Below, piece after piece: positions 45,442 to 57,057 of a stretch of 64,000 bases of DNA. Numbering within the stretch: position 1 is the stretch's first letter; the number at the start of each line of letters is the position of its first letter. The position numbers and the translations under genes were made by a program. The notes beneath the pieces are model-generated. The model had not been told where the DNA came from, searched no databases, and worked only from the letters and a program-made list of their open reading frames with translations. This stretch comes from Procambarus clarkii (lineage: Eukaryota > Arthropoda > Malacostraca > Decapoda > Cambaridae). The stretch covers positions 24,402,702 to 24,466,701 of the forward strand of contig NC_091219.1 of the NCBI RefSeq assembly GCF_040958095.1, read 5' to 3'.

Positions 45442-48400
45442 ATGACAAGGTTTGGTCCAACTGTCGTAATCATTCCCACTACCTCGCACGGGCTGGCTAT
45501 GGCTGCATAGTTTGTTGTTATAGATTCAGCTACTCGGAACAAGTTCCAAGTAGCACGGGCTATGATGAGCCCGTAAATTACCTGGTACAGGAGCGGGGCA
45601 AGTAGCATGGGCTATGGTGAACCCGTAGTGGACTTACCTGGCACAGGAGCGGTGCTGAATGTGCTGTATGAGCTTCTGTAAATGATGCATAGTAAATGGA
45701 CGGATAGTAAATGAACACAATTAAATATCATCTCATCTTGCAACATTTCTTCAACTTTTTGGAATATTTATCAGTTATACATGACAATTAATTTTAAGCA
45801 CTTCAAAAAAATAAAAAAATATAGAGTATATTTCAAAATAATAATTTAAATTAAAGGTAACTGCCTGGTTGCCGGATCAGTCCGGCAACCAGGAGGCCTG
45901 GTCGACGACCGGGGCCACGGGGACGCTAAGCCCCGGAAGCACCTCAAGGTAACCTCAAGGTAAGGTACATACACATGCTTAAAACTTGTAGTTGTTAATT
46001 GTAAGGTTTTGTTTTAAAACATTTGTGTTTATTATTATTTTGTGCACTTACAGTAAACAGTACTACATTCTTCAAAAAATGTGTTGATTTTTATTATGAG
46101 TTAAGTTAGATTTTAAAATCTGTGTGGAAACTGTCTCCTTTACAAAGTGAGTTGTAGGTTATACCATTCTTGATGCACCACTACACAAATACTTGCCACT
46201 AGATACTAAGTCCCCTAGATACACAACTTTACGCAGTTCGATGCAAGAAGTTTCCAGAGCATGCTGTACTGAAGTAAATTTACAGTACGGTATAGAAATA
46301 TCATGGGTCAACTGCGTCACATAACAATTAGGTTAGGCTAGAATTAGTTTACTTTTATTATACAGTACTGTATTAGGGTTGGTTAGGTTTAGTGACTTGC
46401 AAACAGGCGACTCTCCATTACCATTTTTCTCCCGGAAACGGAAAATAATGATTTAATCCATTTAATTAACCTAACAGTGGCCGAATCATTTAGCCTTTGA
46501 CTTGCCAAATCAGTTACTGTTTTGGCAAGTTCAAACTTTGGCCCTGTTACTCATCCTGTAACTTAGGAAATTACAGTACAGGTATATAACGTATAAAATT
46601 TTTTTTTTTAGAAAGACGAAAATAATAACTTCTACACCAAAAAAAGGTGCGAGAGAACCAATATCAACACCAGCAGGCCTGACTCCATCTACAAAGCGCA
46701 GGAAGTCTAACAGCTTTTATCGTAAAAAAGTGAGTTAATTTTGGTTAATTTAATAATGGTTACTTTGCATTTGCTAATTTTGCATATGCATGTATGCTTC
46801 TTAAGCTGGTGGGTAGCTCCTGACACACCATCTGACTATTAAAATATATTTTCCAACAACCGTTTCAATACAAATATATGATTTGTGCAACATAATCTAC
46901 CTCGAAATCCACCATATTTCTTAACAGTTACATAGGCATGCTATTGCTTCATTCACTACAGTACAGTATTATCCCCATTTCTTCCGACATACACTCCCTG
47001 CCTCTTCTCAACACCATTTCCTCATCTCCCTGATCACACGCACACTTATCCCTGTCTCCTCCATCCCTAACCACCCATGCCTTTTCCTCATCTCCTTCGT
47101 CACTGCTCAAACTCTTACCCCCGCCCACACACACCCTACCCTTGTCTCCTTCCTCCCTGCCCATATGATCATTTCTCCAGTCTCCTCCCTTCCTGGCCAC
47201 ACACACACATACACAGGGAATTGGTGGGGGAATTTTCCCCCATCTCTTCCCTTAATGGCCTTACACACCTTTCAACATGTCCTTCTCTCTTGCCCACACA
47301 TGTCCTTCTCTCGTCTCCTTCCTCCTTGTCCCCACATAGTGTCTTTTTCCCTACCCTATCCACACACTTTCCCCCCCCCCCATCAATGTAACCGAAAGAT
47401 TGTCCAGAATGCAAATCTCTCATCTAAACACATGTTTTGAAAATCAGTATGTACAGTATATGCTTAGAAATAGTTAAAAAAAAATTGACAAAGTAATATT
47501 ATAAGCAGATAGTTACTGAAACAATTAATTCATATCTAATTTCTTACTCAGTCCAAGACCCCCAAGAGCCCTGTTGAGCAGAAGCGAAAGCACCGGTTTC
47601 GTCCTGGAACAGTTGCCTTGCAGGAAATCCGCCATTACCAGAAAGGAGCAGGACTCTTGGTCCCAAAATTGCCATTTTCTCGACTCATCCGGGAGGTCTT
47701 GAATGAGCAGGGCAAGGAATACAGGTTTGTTCTTAAATATTATTTCAATTTCACTCGAGGTGCTGTAACTCGTCAAAATACTGTACTGTAAAATAAATGT
47801 CTTATTTTGCACGTCATTACCACTGTACGGAAAAATATCTATACAGTACTATAATTCCCACATCTGTTTTCTGAAATGTAGGTACAGGTACAGTGTAACC
47901 TTGATTAGGTGAACTACTGGATTTGGAACCAGCCCCAATTTGTTGGAGTGAGGGATTTGTTGCAACCAGAGGCAATTATGTAATGCATTTTTATAGTATA
48001 AATTGAGAATAATTCATTGTTATATACAGTACTACTAAACTGTACAACAATAAATCATACTGTATCATTATATACCTTAGAAAAGGCATACTGTATACAG
48101 TACGTGTATTTTGCTAGACTCCTCTTGAGGCACCACTTGTAATTATAAACACCTTGTGTGTGACTGTTACAACGGATGTGTCAGTAACTGTAAACAAACA
48201 TTGCTACCCCCCCCCCCTACCTTGCTGGATACCAATCTGAGGGAGGGAGGGGGGAGGCTTTAAGTGAGGGAGAGAGGCAGTGAAGGAGAAAGGCAGTGAG
48301 GGAAGGAGACAGTGAGGGAGGGTGATTTCAATGAGGAAAATTTTAATTTATATCTCAAATGAAGGAAATTTAACATTTTATCCTGTGGCATGATGTGAAA

Positions 48401-50297
48401 TATTTCCACCAGTGTGTGAACCGTCCCAACATTATAAGCAAATGCGCACATCCCCCATTTCGGTGAACCAAAATTCGTCGAGTTGAGCGAATAAATCCGG
48501 CCTGAAAAGTGTGCGTCTTAACCGGAGATTTACTGAATCGAGGTTGTACTGTATTTGTGGAACACAGTCAGCATTATTGTCCTACAGGAGTTTGCCCACA
48601 GTGTTCACAACACCATGTATCCTACCAGCTACATAACAATGTTGGCCAGGAGAGTTATGTAGCCCTCTATGCACACACAGTTGAACATGATTACCATACC
48701 ATTGGTAATCACAGTTGAACATGATGGTATTCATGTTCATGGCCAAGGGGGGGAGGGGAGAGGGTCTCCAGCAACACGCTGGCAGGGGGATGTCTCCAGC
48801 AACACGCTGGCAGGGGAAGTGGGGGGGGGGTTCCAGCAACACGCTGGCATGGGGAGTCTCCAGCAACACACTAGTAGGTTTCCACACACAGGCTTCAATT
48901 ATAACAAGCCTTATCAGACGGATATTAATCCTATCTTGTAACTCAACTTGGCCATCCAGGGATACATCAGTTCAATCACCAGTACTTCACTAAGTATCAC
49001 AGACAAATCACAGTCTACACAAACTCGCCCGCGTGTTCCCACTGGAACACGTCTTTAGTTCAGGACTGCCCTGGGTGAACTGATTCCTGTCGACCTAGGT
49101 ACCACCCACATCTCTTCTGAGTAAAAGATGAATAGTAAGAAGGAAACTACACAAGGGTCAATAAGATGACAGCCTTCCACCAGGGCACAGAAAATGGGGT
49201 CGGGTGTGCTCAACAGGTGGTGTTGACATAATCATACCGCCCTTCCTAAAAGAATTGGGGTTGGGTGCTCTCAACAGACGACATCAACGTCGTCACACAC
49301 TTAATGGACCAAATCTGTTACACTGCTGCTTGACCATTTTTTGCGCTCACTTGAGTTTGGCTATTGGCAGAGTATGTCCCATCAGTCCTTTCATTGTATG
49401 CCTTGGTACAGGTATAGTAGGGTGGTATCTTGAGTGCCTTCTGGTCTGCTGGGTTCTGGTTGTCTCTGTCTTATAGTCTTTACCCTCTGGTGTCTTGGTG
49501 GCCTACTACACCATCTCCTCTGCTCAGCAGTATTAGTCGAGGCCATACTTGCAGTGCCCTGTTCTTACAAAGGGTCTCTTAATTATTATGGTGAGTTCTG
49601 AAGCCTCACTTGAGTCTGGATAAGTTGCTTCTCCATGAGATCATTCCTTCTCCTGCATTCTGGTTAGATCAGTGTATCACAGTTTCTCCAGGTGGTTTCG
49701 AGCACCTGTATCTAGGTTTGTTTGCCTGGTTCTCTGGAATTGCCCATTGGCATACATTCCTTCCTGCATTGCCAGTTTGAAGCCTCTCGTGTACTACTAT
49801 TAGGCTTTAAAGTTTGGTCAATTGGCCCTTGAATCTTTTCCCGTCTGATTTCTCTGATACAGTATTACAGGTACTTCTTCGTCTTCAAGTGATTTGCATT
49901 AACTCCTCAAGGAAAGACAAAAATGTGCAAATTTATAAATGGAAATAGTTTATGAAATACCCTGTACAGTATTTGAAGAATTAAAAGTTTGTGTAACAGT
50001 TACTTATTTAAGGTTAAAAAGTTCTATGTATTTGGCATGATTTTACCTTATTAATTTAAAGTGTATCTCTGGAATCTAATGTGAAATTCTTTGCCATTTT
50101 ATTATAAAACGTGTATAAAAAGGTATCCTTTCCTTTACAGAATCCAGACCTTAGCACTAATGGCTCTTCAAGAAGCAGCCGAGTGTTATATTATTGGATT
50201 GTTGGAAATGGCTAACTTATGCTCCATTCATGCCAAAAGAGTAACCATATACCCTCAGGATATGAAGTTGGTTCGTCGTATTAGAGGAGATTGCTGA
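45442..50297 (+). CDS. CENPA: Centromere-type histone H3 variant (CenH3 / CENP-A candidate)
   Basis: Coding exons: 45442-45449, 46612-46729, 47552-47724, 50141-50297; phases agree (2, 0, 2), giving 151 residues. The tail ([16 protein letters not shown]..., rich in K, R, S, T and P) is unlike canonical H3. The histone fold is clear: [79 protein letters not shown]3-like proteins package DNA; CenH3 marks kinetochore sites. Three introns, a diverged tail and the [12 protein letters not shown] helix favour CenH3 over canonical H3, whose genes are usually intronless and clustered. Loop 1 has no insertion relative to H3, which is unusual. The start is uncertain: an upstream in-frame ATG at 45337 would add 35 acidic residues. 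Exon 1's donor (GTTTGG) is weak. Introns hold SINE, MITE and minisatellite DNA. Confidence 0.8.
45520..45655 (+). repeat. Dispersed hairpin repeat, copy 5, partly duplicated
   Basis: AGATTCAGCTACTCGGAACA, TAGCACGGGCTATGATGAGC and GGAGCGGGGC; the second half (AAGTAGCATGGGCTATGGTG to GGAGCGGTGCTG) follows directly as a tandem partial repeat. In intron 1 of the CenH3 gene. Confidence 0.75.
45850..45965 (+). mobile_element. LINE 3' terminal fragment with CCTCAAGGTAA tail, copy 2
   Basis: Same end as 5885-5994: AACCAGGAGGCCTGGTCGAC, GACGCTAAGCCCCGGAAGCA, then two CCTCAAGGTAA units. A perfect 12-bp stem hairpin (CTGGTTGCCGGA / TCCGGCAACCAG, 45865-45892) lies at its start. In CenH3 intron 1. Confidence 0.7.
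46980..47390. repeat. Pyrimidine-rich degenerate tandem repeat
   Basis: Roughly 50-bp units containing CTCATCTCC, CCTTGTCTCCTTCCTCC and CACACACA runs, in CenH3 intron 2. The C/T strand bias yields several overlapping open frames that are not genes. Confidence 0.6.
47891..48551 (+). mobile_element. Pogo/Tigger-like MITE flanked by TA
   Basis: Left end CAGTGTAACCTTGATTAGGT, right end GAATCGAGGTTGTACTG, with TA on both sides (47889-47890 and 48552-48553). The inverted ends resemble the CAGTNNAACCTCGATT termini of pogo/Tigger-type elements. The interior includes GGGATTTGTTGCAACCAGAG, is about 660 bp, and carries a GAGGGAG-rich array at 48239-48321. No transposase. In CenH3 intron 3. A related left end is at 62169. 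Confidence 0.65.
48758..48880 (+). repeat. Minisatellite, CTCCAGCAACACGCTGGCAGGGG, four copies
   Basis: The unit CCAGCAACACGCTGGCAGGG plus GGATGT occurs four times at 30-36 bp spacing, with a G10 run in the third. CCAGC...GCTGG forms a small hairpin in each unit. CenH3 intron 3. Confidence 0.75.
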
Positions 50298-51319
50298 GGA
50301 AGGCTTGCCTGTCAGGCTTTGCATGCAACAGCAATTGTGTTTAATGTTTATAGTTTACATCTGCCAGATATGCAGGGCATGCTAATAAGTTAATCAAAGG
50401 TCAAATTCTCCATTAACATTGCAAAATTTTACAAAACTTTGCTGATGGCTGATGTATATTAGTGAGCGAGTTGCCTTTTATGATCAGAGATAAGGGCTTG
50501 TGTTCAAAAGGTAAGAAGAGTTATGTTATATTAAGTGTGAGTGAAAGAGAAATGTGAAATTTTTTATTTGAATAATTTTAGAACGTGTTAGTTATCACAT
50601 GATGGGCTTATGTATGAGAGAGAGACACCCAGTGGTAGTACCCATTTTATTTTTTTCCTAGCCCCCATGATGCTTTCACAACTTTTTAGAACCTTGGTGG
50701 ATACATCCGGTCATGAATTTGAGTCCACTTTTATTGTTAGCTCAAACTACCTATAATGTGTGATTGAAAATTTTGTGTAAATTAGTTTTCTTTGGACAGT
50801 CACTAGTCTATTATCATCTGGGCCTCAACTGGAAAAAATTGTCTATTGATTATCCTGTACTGTATCTGCAAAAATTGTGTGTTCGATTGTTATTTTTGCC
50901 GTTTTTTATTGTTTATTTTGGATTTTAGGTAATTTCCTGCCATTTTTAATTATCTATCACATTATCTCTATCTTTGTCATAATGGATATTTTAAAAAGAT
51001 AGCCGATTCACAGATAATAGATCAGTGACTAATTGTAAATTGCATTCGGAATACAAATTAACATATACTATATATTGATTATTTTTGTGTTTACTTGTAT
51101 GACTATGTATATGTATGGATATACAGGTAATTGCACATGTATGCAAGTGTATATGCAATTACCAATTTATGTTAATGTCTTTAAGGAAAATAGTTCTTGT
51201 GTGAGGAGGTGGGAGTGAAATTTTGTTGAAATTGTAAATTTTGTCTTAAGGCAGGAACAGTAGCAAACAGTTTTTTACTAACCACTTTTTTACTAAAGTA
51301 CAAATTTATTTACATTTCT

Positions 51320-51325
51320 AATAAA
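51320..51325 (+). terminator. Poly(A) signal candidate for the CenH3 gene
   Basis: AATAAA about 1 kb past the stop at 50297, followed by a T-rich stretch. An intervening 3' UTR of 1 kb shows no other feature that I recognise. Confidence 0.4.
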
Positions 51326-51518
51326 GATTTAATCTGTAAAATACTTATATTTTTTATTCTTGAATGTCTTGGAGGGAAATAAGAAAATTCTATTTAAAAT
51401 TATCACTTTGGAGGTGGTGGCTAGGTGCAGAAGTGCCTAAAGGATGCGCGTTTGTTTGGTTAACAAAAATGTTAGACAATTGGCAGTTACAGTACACCAA
51501 AAATAGCATGAAGACATA

Positions 51519-52349
51519 CCGTATTTGCTGCAGTATAAAATCCACCCCATGTTACAAGGATATTTTGTGGGAGAAAAAACTATTTTAGTATGTTTCATTA
51601 TACATTGAAAGATATTTTAAAGTTGATTTGGTACCATAAATCTTACTTCCTCAAAGATCAGCTGTGATGTAATTGTTTATATTTCGGGCAAGAGAATTTC
51701 TATACAGGATGTGAAACTTGTTTTTGTCCTGTCCAAATAGGCTGCCCGCCCACCAAAATCCACCTTGCCTACCTGCCAGTCAGCCACCAATCCATCCATC
51801 CAGCCAGCCTGCCTGCCCACCTGTCCACCCAGCCAGCCTGCCTGCCAACCTGTCCACCCAGCCAGCCAGCCTGCCCATGATTTATACCCACCCCATGCTG
51901 CCCACCCACCTGCTGAACCTGCCTGTCTGCCCACCCACCCACCCTGTTAGCAATCATGTCTGCCTGCCTGCCCATTCCACCCACCAGTCAGACACCAAAT
52001 AATCCACCCCACCTGCTTGCCAGTCAGCAACCAATCCATCCACCCACCTACCCACCCTGCCTGCCCACAAGCCGACTAGCCCACTTGCTTGCCTGCCTGC
52101 CATCCATCCATCATACCTGAAGAGGGTTTAGTAACACGATTTACTTTAATAATTTTGCTTTTCAAAATTTTATTATTGGCAATGATTGTTTTTCCTAGCA
52201 AACTTGCCCAGTGTGCTTGTCCGGCCCCCCCTAGCCTACGCCGCTAGGTCTTGCATCCTTTATACGGCCGCAGTAGACGCAGGGCAATTTTTTTATACAT
52301 TTAAAAATAAAGTATTTGCAGGGATTGTATACAGTACCTGCAAATATGG
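51519..52349 (+). mobile_element. TA-flanked MITE-like element enclosing a CCTGCC satellite
   Basis: Left end CCGTATTTGCTGCAGTATA and right end TGCAAATATGG are imperfect inverted repeats, with TA on each side (51517-51518, 52350-52351). The flanking TA and short ends suggest a Tc1/mariner-type non-autonomous element. Most of the interior is the satellite at 51738-52115. Confidence 0.5.
51738..52115 (+). repeat. Degenerate (CCTGCC/CCAGCCAG/CCACC) satellite
   Basis: Almost every position follows CCTGCCTGCCCACC, CCAGCCAGC or CCACCCA tetramer patterns with 4-bp periodicity. The strand has almost no G runs. Translations give proline/cysteine-rich open frames in several frames, all artefacts. Confidence 0.85.
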
Positions 52350-52351
52350 TA

Positions 52352-53385
52352 GTTGCTGTTTACCAGCATGTTCCTGTACAAAAGTAAATGGGAAGAAAAG
52401 TTCAGACAGAAAAGCACAAGAATTTGGAAAAAAAATAATTAATTAGGAAATCGGTATTTGGTAGAGCAACAGTGTGAAAGTTGAGAGGTTATAGCAAGTT
52501 AGCAAGGTGCCTTGCAGTGTAACAAGTAAATTCATAAGTTTTGATGTAGCTACTGGGACCACAAATATAATGTGGGGTGAGCACTGAGTAACTGCCGCAA
52601 GTAATAATTGCTTGTAGTGTATAAGCCTTCCACAGCAGAATTTAATTTGTTTAATTTTTACTAAATGCAGTTTCATGTTAGTGTCTCGTGTTATATATAC
52701 TGTATAACTTTTTATCTACCGTTTCTGCATTACCGTATGTTGAGAATGCTTTTGCATATCGGCTTCAAACTTTCAGGAGTTATTGAAGATCTCACTTCTT
52801 GCATTGCTATGTAGCCTCCTAGTGGCAGATTTTACAAATCTATTTTTTTTTAATAATTTTCCAAGTTAGTGCCTTGTTAATAGCTGGGGTACTTTCATCC
52901 CCAAAATGTACCACTCTTTAACAACTTTGTAAATTAAAAATATACATATTAATTTTATAATTAAGTAATAAAATAGTAGGCAGGTGGATACAGATTAGCT
53001 AAGTATAATTACAAGAGGAGAGCTACACCAGTGGCTTGTTTGCTGACCCAAACAGGAATCCTGTCACACTGGGTGCCTTGTGCTCTGCTCCAGCAGGAAA
53101 GTGACAGGAAGCAAAAATCGCCTTAACCGTTCAGAAATAATATGGAAATGTACCTTGGCACATTAAGGCAGCACCCATGAATGGTATGTACAGTATCTAC
53201 GATATTTTCAGTCTGAAGTTAGACTACTGTTATTTCCATACATCATGTACACTTATCATTCTAAGGGGCCCATCACCTATCACCCATAATAATTACCGTA
53301 CAACGTTTTGGTATCTACCAATGTTACCAAAAATTATAAACTGTGTTCTTAAGCAACATTTCTCTATTAGGTACAAGCCGAATTT
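52352..53385. other. Intergenic stretch, nothing recognised
   Basis: AT-rich sequence without splice-bordered protein-like segments or obvious repeats, apart from short A/T runs. Confidence 0.3.
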
Positions 53386-53390
53386 TCATT

Positions 53391-53627
53391 ATCTTGAGGT
53401 TATCTTGAGATGATTTCGGGGCTTTAGTGTCCCCGCGGCCTGGTCTTTGACCAGGCCTCCATCCCCAGGAAGCAGCTTGTTGACAGCTGACTAACTCCCA
53501 GGTACCTATTTACTGCTAGGTAACAGGGGCATCAGGGTGAAAGAAACTTTCCCGCCGGCGCCTGGGATCAAACCCGGGACCACAGGATCACGCATCCAGT
53601 GTTCTGTCCACTCAGCCACAGGCTCCC
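53391..53627 (-). mobile_element. tRNA-derived SINE with CCTCAAGATAA tail
   Basis: Read on the minus strand: GGGAGCCTGTGGCTGAGTGG (A-box side), CCCGGGTTTGATCCCAGGCG (B-box side), AGTTTCTTTCACCCTGATGC, AGCAGTAAATAGGTACCTGG, GCCGCGGGGACACTAAAGCC, then two copies of CCTCAAGATAA. The tail matches the LINE ends at 5996 and 45965, implying that this LINE mobilises the SINE. Confidence 0.8.
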
Positions 53628-53629
53628 AT

Positions 53630-54910
53630 TAAATCGAGTTTTTTGTAACTTTTTTTTCTTATGGAATGATAAAGCTTTCCTTTACATTATATATGATTTT
53701 ATTTTATTATTTTGAATTAACACTAACAAGTTGGTAATTCATGTTCTGAATATAATACTGTAGTATTAATTGGAATAAACCAATTTGAAAATAAATATTT
53801 AAAAATGAAAATCATTTTGCCTGTTAGGCACATTGGGACTTTCATACTAGGGCAAATAGTGTGTTCTAGCTGTTAGGTACAACAAATATATATATAAGGG
53901 TACCACCACTGGTGCAGTTATTGGGACCCATTTTTAGCTTCAGAGAAGCAAATAGGGAGCATTCAGAGAAAATTTTTCGCTTGTCCCTGATTTCTTGGGT
54001 ATTTGCTTCTACCACCCATTTGATTGAAAACGTTATTGTACATGATTACAAATTTTGTGTGTGAATTTATTTTTCATTCACACTGCTATCACATGCAGCA
54101 TTGGCAATATTAGCAGTAACAGTGATACATCATATGATGCAGTATGTCATTGCCTTGTGCCATTCTGCAGTCTTTGTTGGCATACTCCTCAAATTTTCCC
54201 TTGCTCCCATCCTAAAGATCTTTATGCCATTCCTGTCTGTCACTTTGACAACTGTCAATACATTCGGCTTGCCGACGACCTATACAGGGTACTAGTATTT
54301 CCAACATGTCATCATAACTGTATATCCAATTTCCCCCAATGTTTACCTATCCTACCTCTCATCTCAATTTAAATAGGCTATCCTTGTTAACCTTATTTTT
54401 TCCTTTCAATATCTTGCATGTAGTAATCATGTACTATTTCTTCTCAAACCCCCTAACTGCACATCCTAAATTAGGTAGATTTCCTGGTGTGCATTAGAAA
54501 AATAAAAAATATTTTTACCATTCTATATTGTAAAGCATAGCTTTCTGATGTTGGGGAAAATCTTAATAATTTTAGTTTGCCTGTAGTGAGGTGAATGTTA
54601 ATGATATATTCTGATAAATAATTTTAAAGTTAACTGTTTGTAATCGATTTCCCATCACAAATATCTTCCACATCAATAAGTCCTTGAAATTTTGCAAGGC
54701 ATCAATGGTTACTAGCATTGGCTTCAGTAGAGATGTTGATGCACCTGACATGGTGGTCATCTTTTTCACAATATCGCAAATGATTGCCAGAAGTCTGTTG
54801 CTGAATGATGTCCACGTAGAATCTTTAGGACTTTTGACTATTACAGGGAACATCTGGTCTCCCACAGACAATAGGCACACCATTGATCTATCGTTTGAGG
54901 AGACGGCAGC
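53630..54910. other. Intergenic stretch, no gene recognised
   Basis: Open frames of about 60-105 codons occur on both strands, but none shows a recognised domain or splice-supported structure. Confidence 0.3.
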
Positions 54911-54917
54911 AGTTTAA

Positions 54918-56725
54918 GGAGCCAATAGATAGTTTTTTAAAAGTTGTTCAATGTCAACCAATATTTTTTGACTAGTTGTACAGTATATGAAAAGGGGTGC
55001 AATTGTTCCAAGTTTCAGTACTGCACCCTAAATAGAAAGGGAGATTTGATTTTTTTTTTCAACGAATTTTACACATTTTCAAATCCGTATAACAACCACA
55101 AGTTTCAAATGAAATCATTTTTCTGACACATTAGCATATAATAAAGAATCTGGGGCCGGGGATTTTCCAAAACATCTTTAGTTTTTTAATACAAATAGAC
55201 AAAGTGCCCCCAAAAATTATGCAAATATATCATGTTTTATTTCTATTATAAAATCATTAAATGAACTAAGGAAAAAATGCTGGCTCCTGATTTTAGACAT
55301 AAACTTTACATATAAGGTGTAAGTTTCATGTAAATTGAGTAAACAATGAAAGAGTTACACGAAGATTTATGTAACTTGAAAAAAAAAAAGAGTAAAAAAT
55401 AGTCTAAAGTGCTGCCATCTGTGGCTGAGGTTGATATCAACCAATTTCCTCCAAAATTGGCACCCTTACAGATAGGCTTATGTGCAGTCAGGTGTATAAG
55501 TTTCATGCAAATCGTCCTATAAACAAATAAGAAAAAAAAGATTTAATACTAATTTATTTTTGGTCAGCTATCACAATATGCTATTGTGATAGCTGAGAGT
55601 CATAGATATGATTTTAGTTGACACTTGTTTGATAATCATTTTTGACCATTTTGGAAAAATTTTGAAACAATTCAATTTTTTTTTTCCCCCCCTTTTCTAT
55701 GCTCTTCGTAGTCAATCTTCCTTTGTAGTTGTTGTTGATTCTCGTAGTGCCCTCGTGGCTCTCGGGTCCTTTAAGGCTGATGTTCGTTGACACCTGTATC
55801 GTGCTTCAATTTAATCGCCAGGAGATCACCCTCTCACTAGACTCGTCTGTAGGAAGTACAGTATAGTATGTCAAATTACCTTGGATCATAAATATTAATC
55901 CGGTTCATCCAGTGGTTGTCGAGATCCAGCATTGGCTGTTTCTTGTTCACAGTAAATTTAAGTCGGTTGAGTTTTGTTGGGTTCCCAGCCATATGGGTGT
56001 CTCATTAAATGAGCGTGCAGATGCTGCCACCAGGGAAGCTGTCCGCTCTTGTCCCATCTCTCGTAAAGGTATTCCTTATTCCGACTTTTACCCGGTTATC
56101 CATTCCTCCATCCTTACCCGTTGGCAGGCTTGTTGGTTGTCTGTTACTGGTAACAAACTACATACTCTTAAAAGTTGTGTGTCCTCGTGGCTCCTACCAC
56201 CGTAACCGGTGATGGGAAACGGCTCTGGCGAGGTTGCGTATTGGCCATACTCGCTTAACTCATGGTCACTTAATGGAGCACTGTCCTGCTCCTTATTGTC
56301 CCTCTTACGGTCGTGCATATCCTTGTTGAATGTCCCGATTTCCGGGACGAACGTGTCTTGTTTTCCGACTGTCCCCCGTGGTCGATTGTCTCTCGATCGT
56401 ATTCTTGGTGACTTGGATACTTTTGATATTGATATCGTTCGCCTTATGCATTTCTGTTCTCGCATTGGCATCCTTGGTGATATTTAGCGCCCTCTGATTA
56501 TCCCGCACATTTTATGGTGCTACATAGCCTTTCCGGTTTGGTGCCTTCTTTTGATTACTTACGTCCCGGTTTGGTGTCTTCTTTTGATAATTACTTACTT
56601 CTCCCTTCCTATTTATGCTACGATGCTGAGACTTGGACCAGATGAAACCCTTTTCATATACAACTAGTCAAAAAAAAAAAATTGGTTGACATTGAACAAC
56701 TTTCAAAAAGCTATTTATTGGCCCC
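54918..56725 (+). mobile_element. TTAA-flanked element with about 79-bp terminal inverted repeats
   Basis: Left arm 54918-54996 (GGAGCCAATAGATAG..., TGTTCAATGTCAACCAAT, ACTAGTTGTACAGTATATGA) and right arm 56648-56725 are inverted repeats with few differences. TTAA lies at 54914-54917 and 56726-56729, the target duplication used by piggyBac-type transposases. The interior is AT-rich at left and a LINE at right. No piggyBac transposase is visible. Confidence 0.65.
55690..56645 (+). mobile_element. RNase H-bearing LINE fragment (I/jockey-like), inside the TTAA element
   Basis: Plus-strand pieces: VVVVDSRSALVAL (RNase H core acid), VEFCWVPSHMGVSLNERADA (RNase H C-terminal motif), then in other frames RLRIGHTRLTHGHL and the closing CCHC-less tail. 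Several stops and frameshifts separate these pieces (at least three frames are used). The C-terminal region is repeated antisense at 58920-59110. Confidence 0.75.
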
Positions 56726-57057
56726 TTAAGAGCGAGAGGTTAAACTCCCTTTATTTGTCCTCATAGCCAAGCCCTTTCAATCCTGCTATTACTGTAGTCT
56801 AGTTGTAAACATGTACTTTCTCATGTACAGTGTGATTGATTCACATTTAGTTTATATTACATTGTAACAAGTCGCTGACACTACGTAACTGTTCCTATGA
56901 CTACCCCAGACATTTGAGACAGTTGGTGGTTCTCTTGATCTGCTTCTAAGAGTTTGTATATATAATAGGATATTGTTTAGTTAATGTCTTTAGTGAGGGA
57001 CGACTAATAAAAGTAAATGCTTTATCTAGCAAATTGTCATTGGGGAGTGGGGAAGGG

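Noticed and set aside
46949-47440. Several 80-100 codon open frames on both strands
   Set aside because: They translate a pyrimidine-rich degenerate repeat inside a CenH3 intron.
51677-52002. Overlapping proline/cysteine- and glycine/tryptophan-rich open frames
   Set aside because: They exist on both strands only because of the CCTGCC satellite periodicity; no start context, splice structure or domain.
54572-54883. 103-codon minus-strand open frame
   Set aside because: No recognisable family, no supporting splice sites or neighbours; left unannotated.
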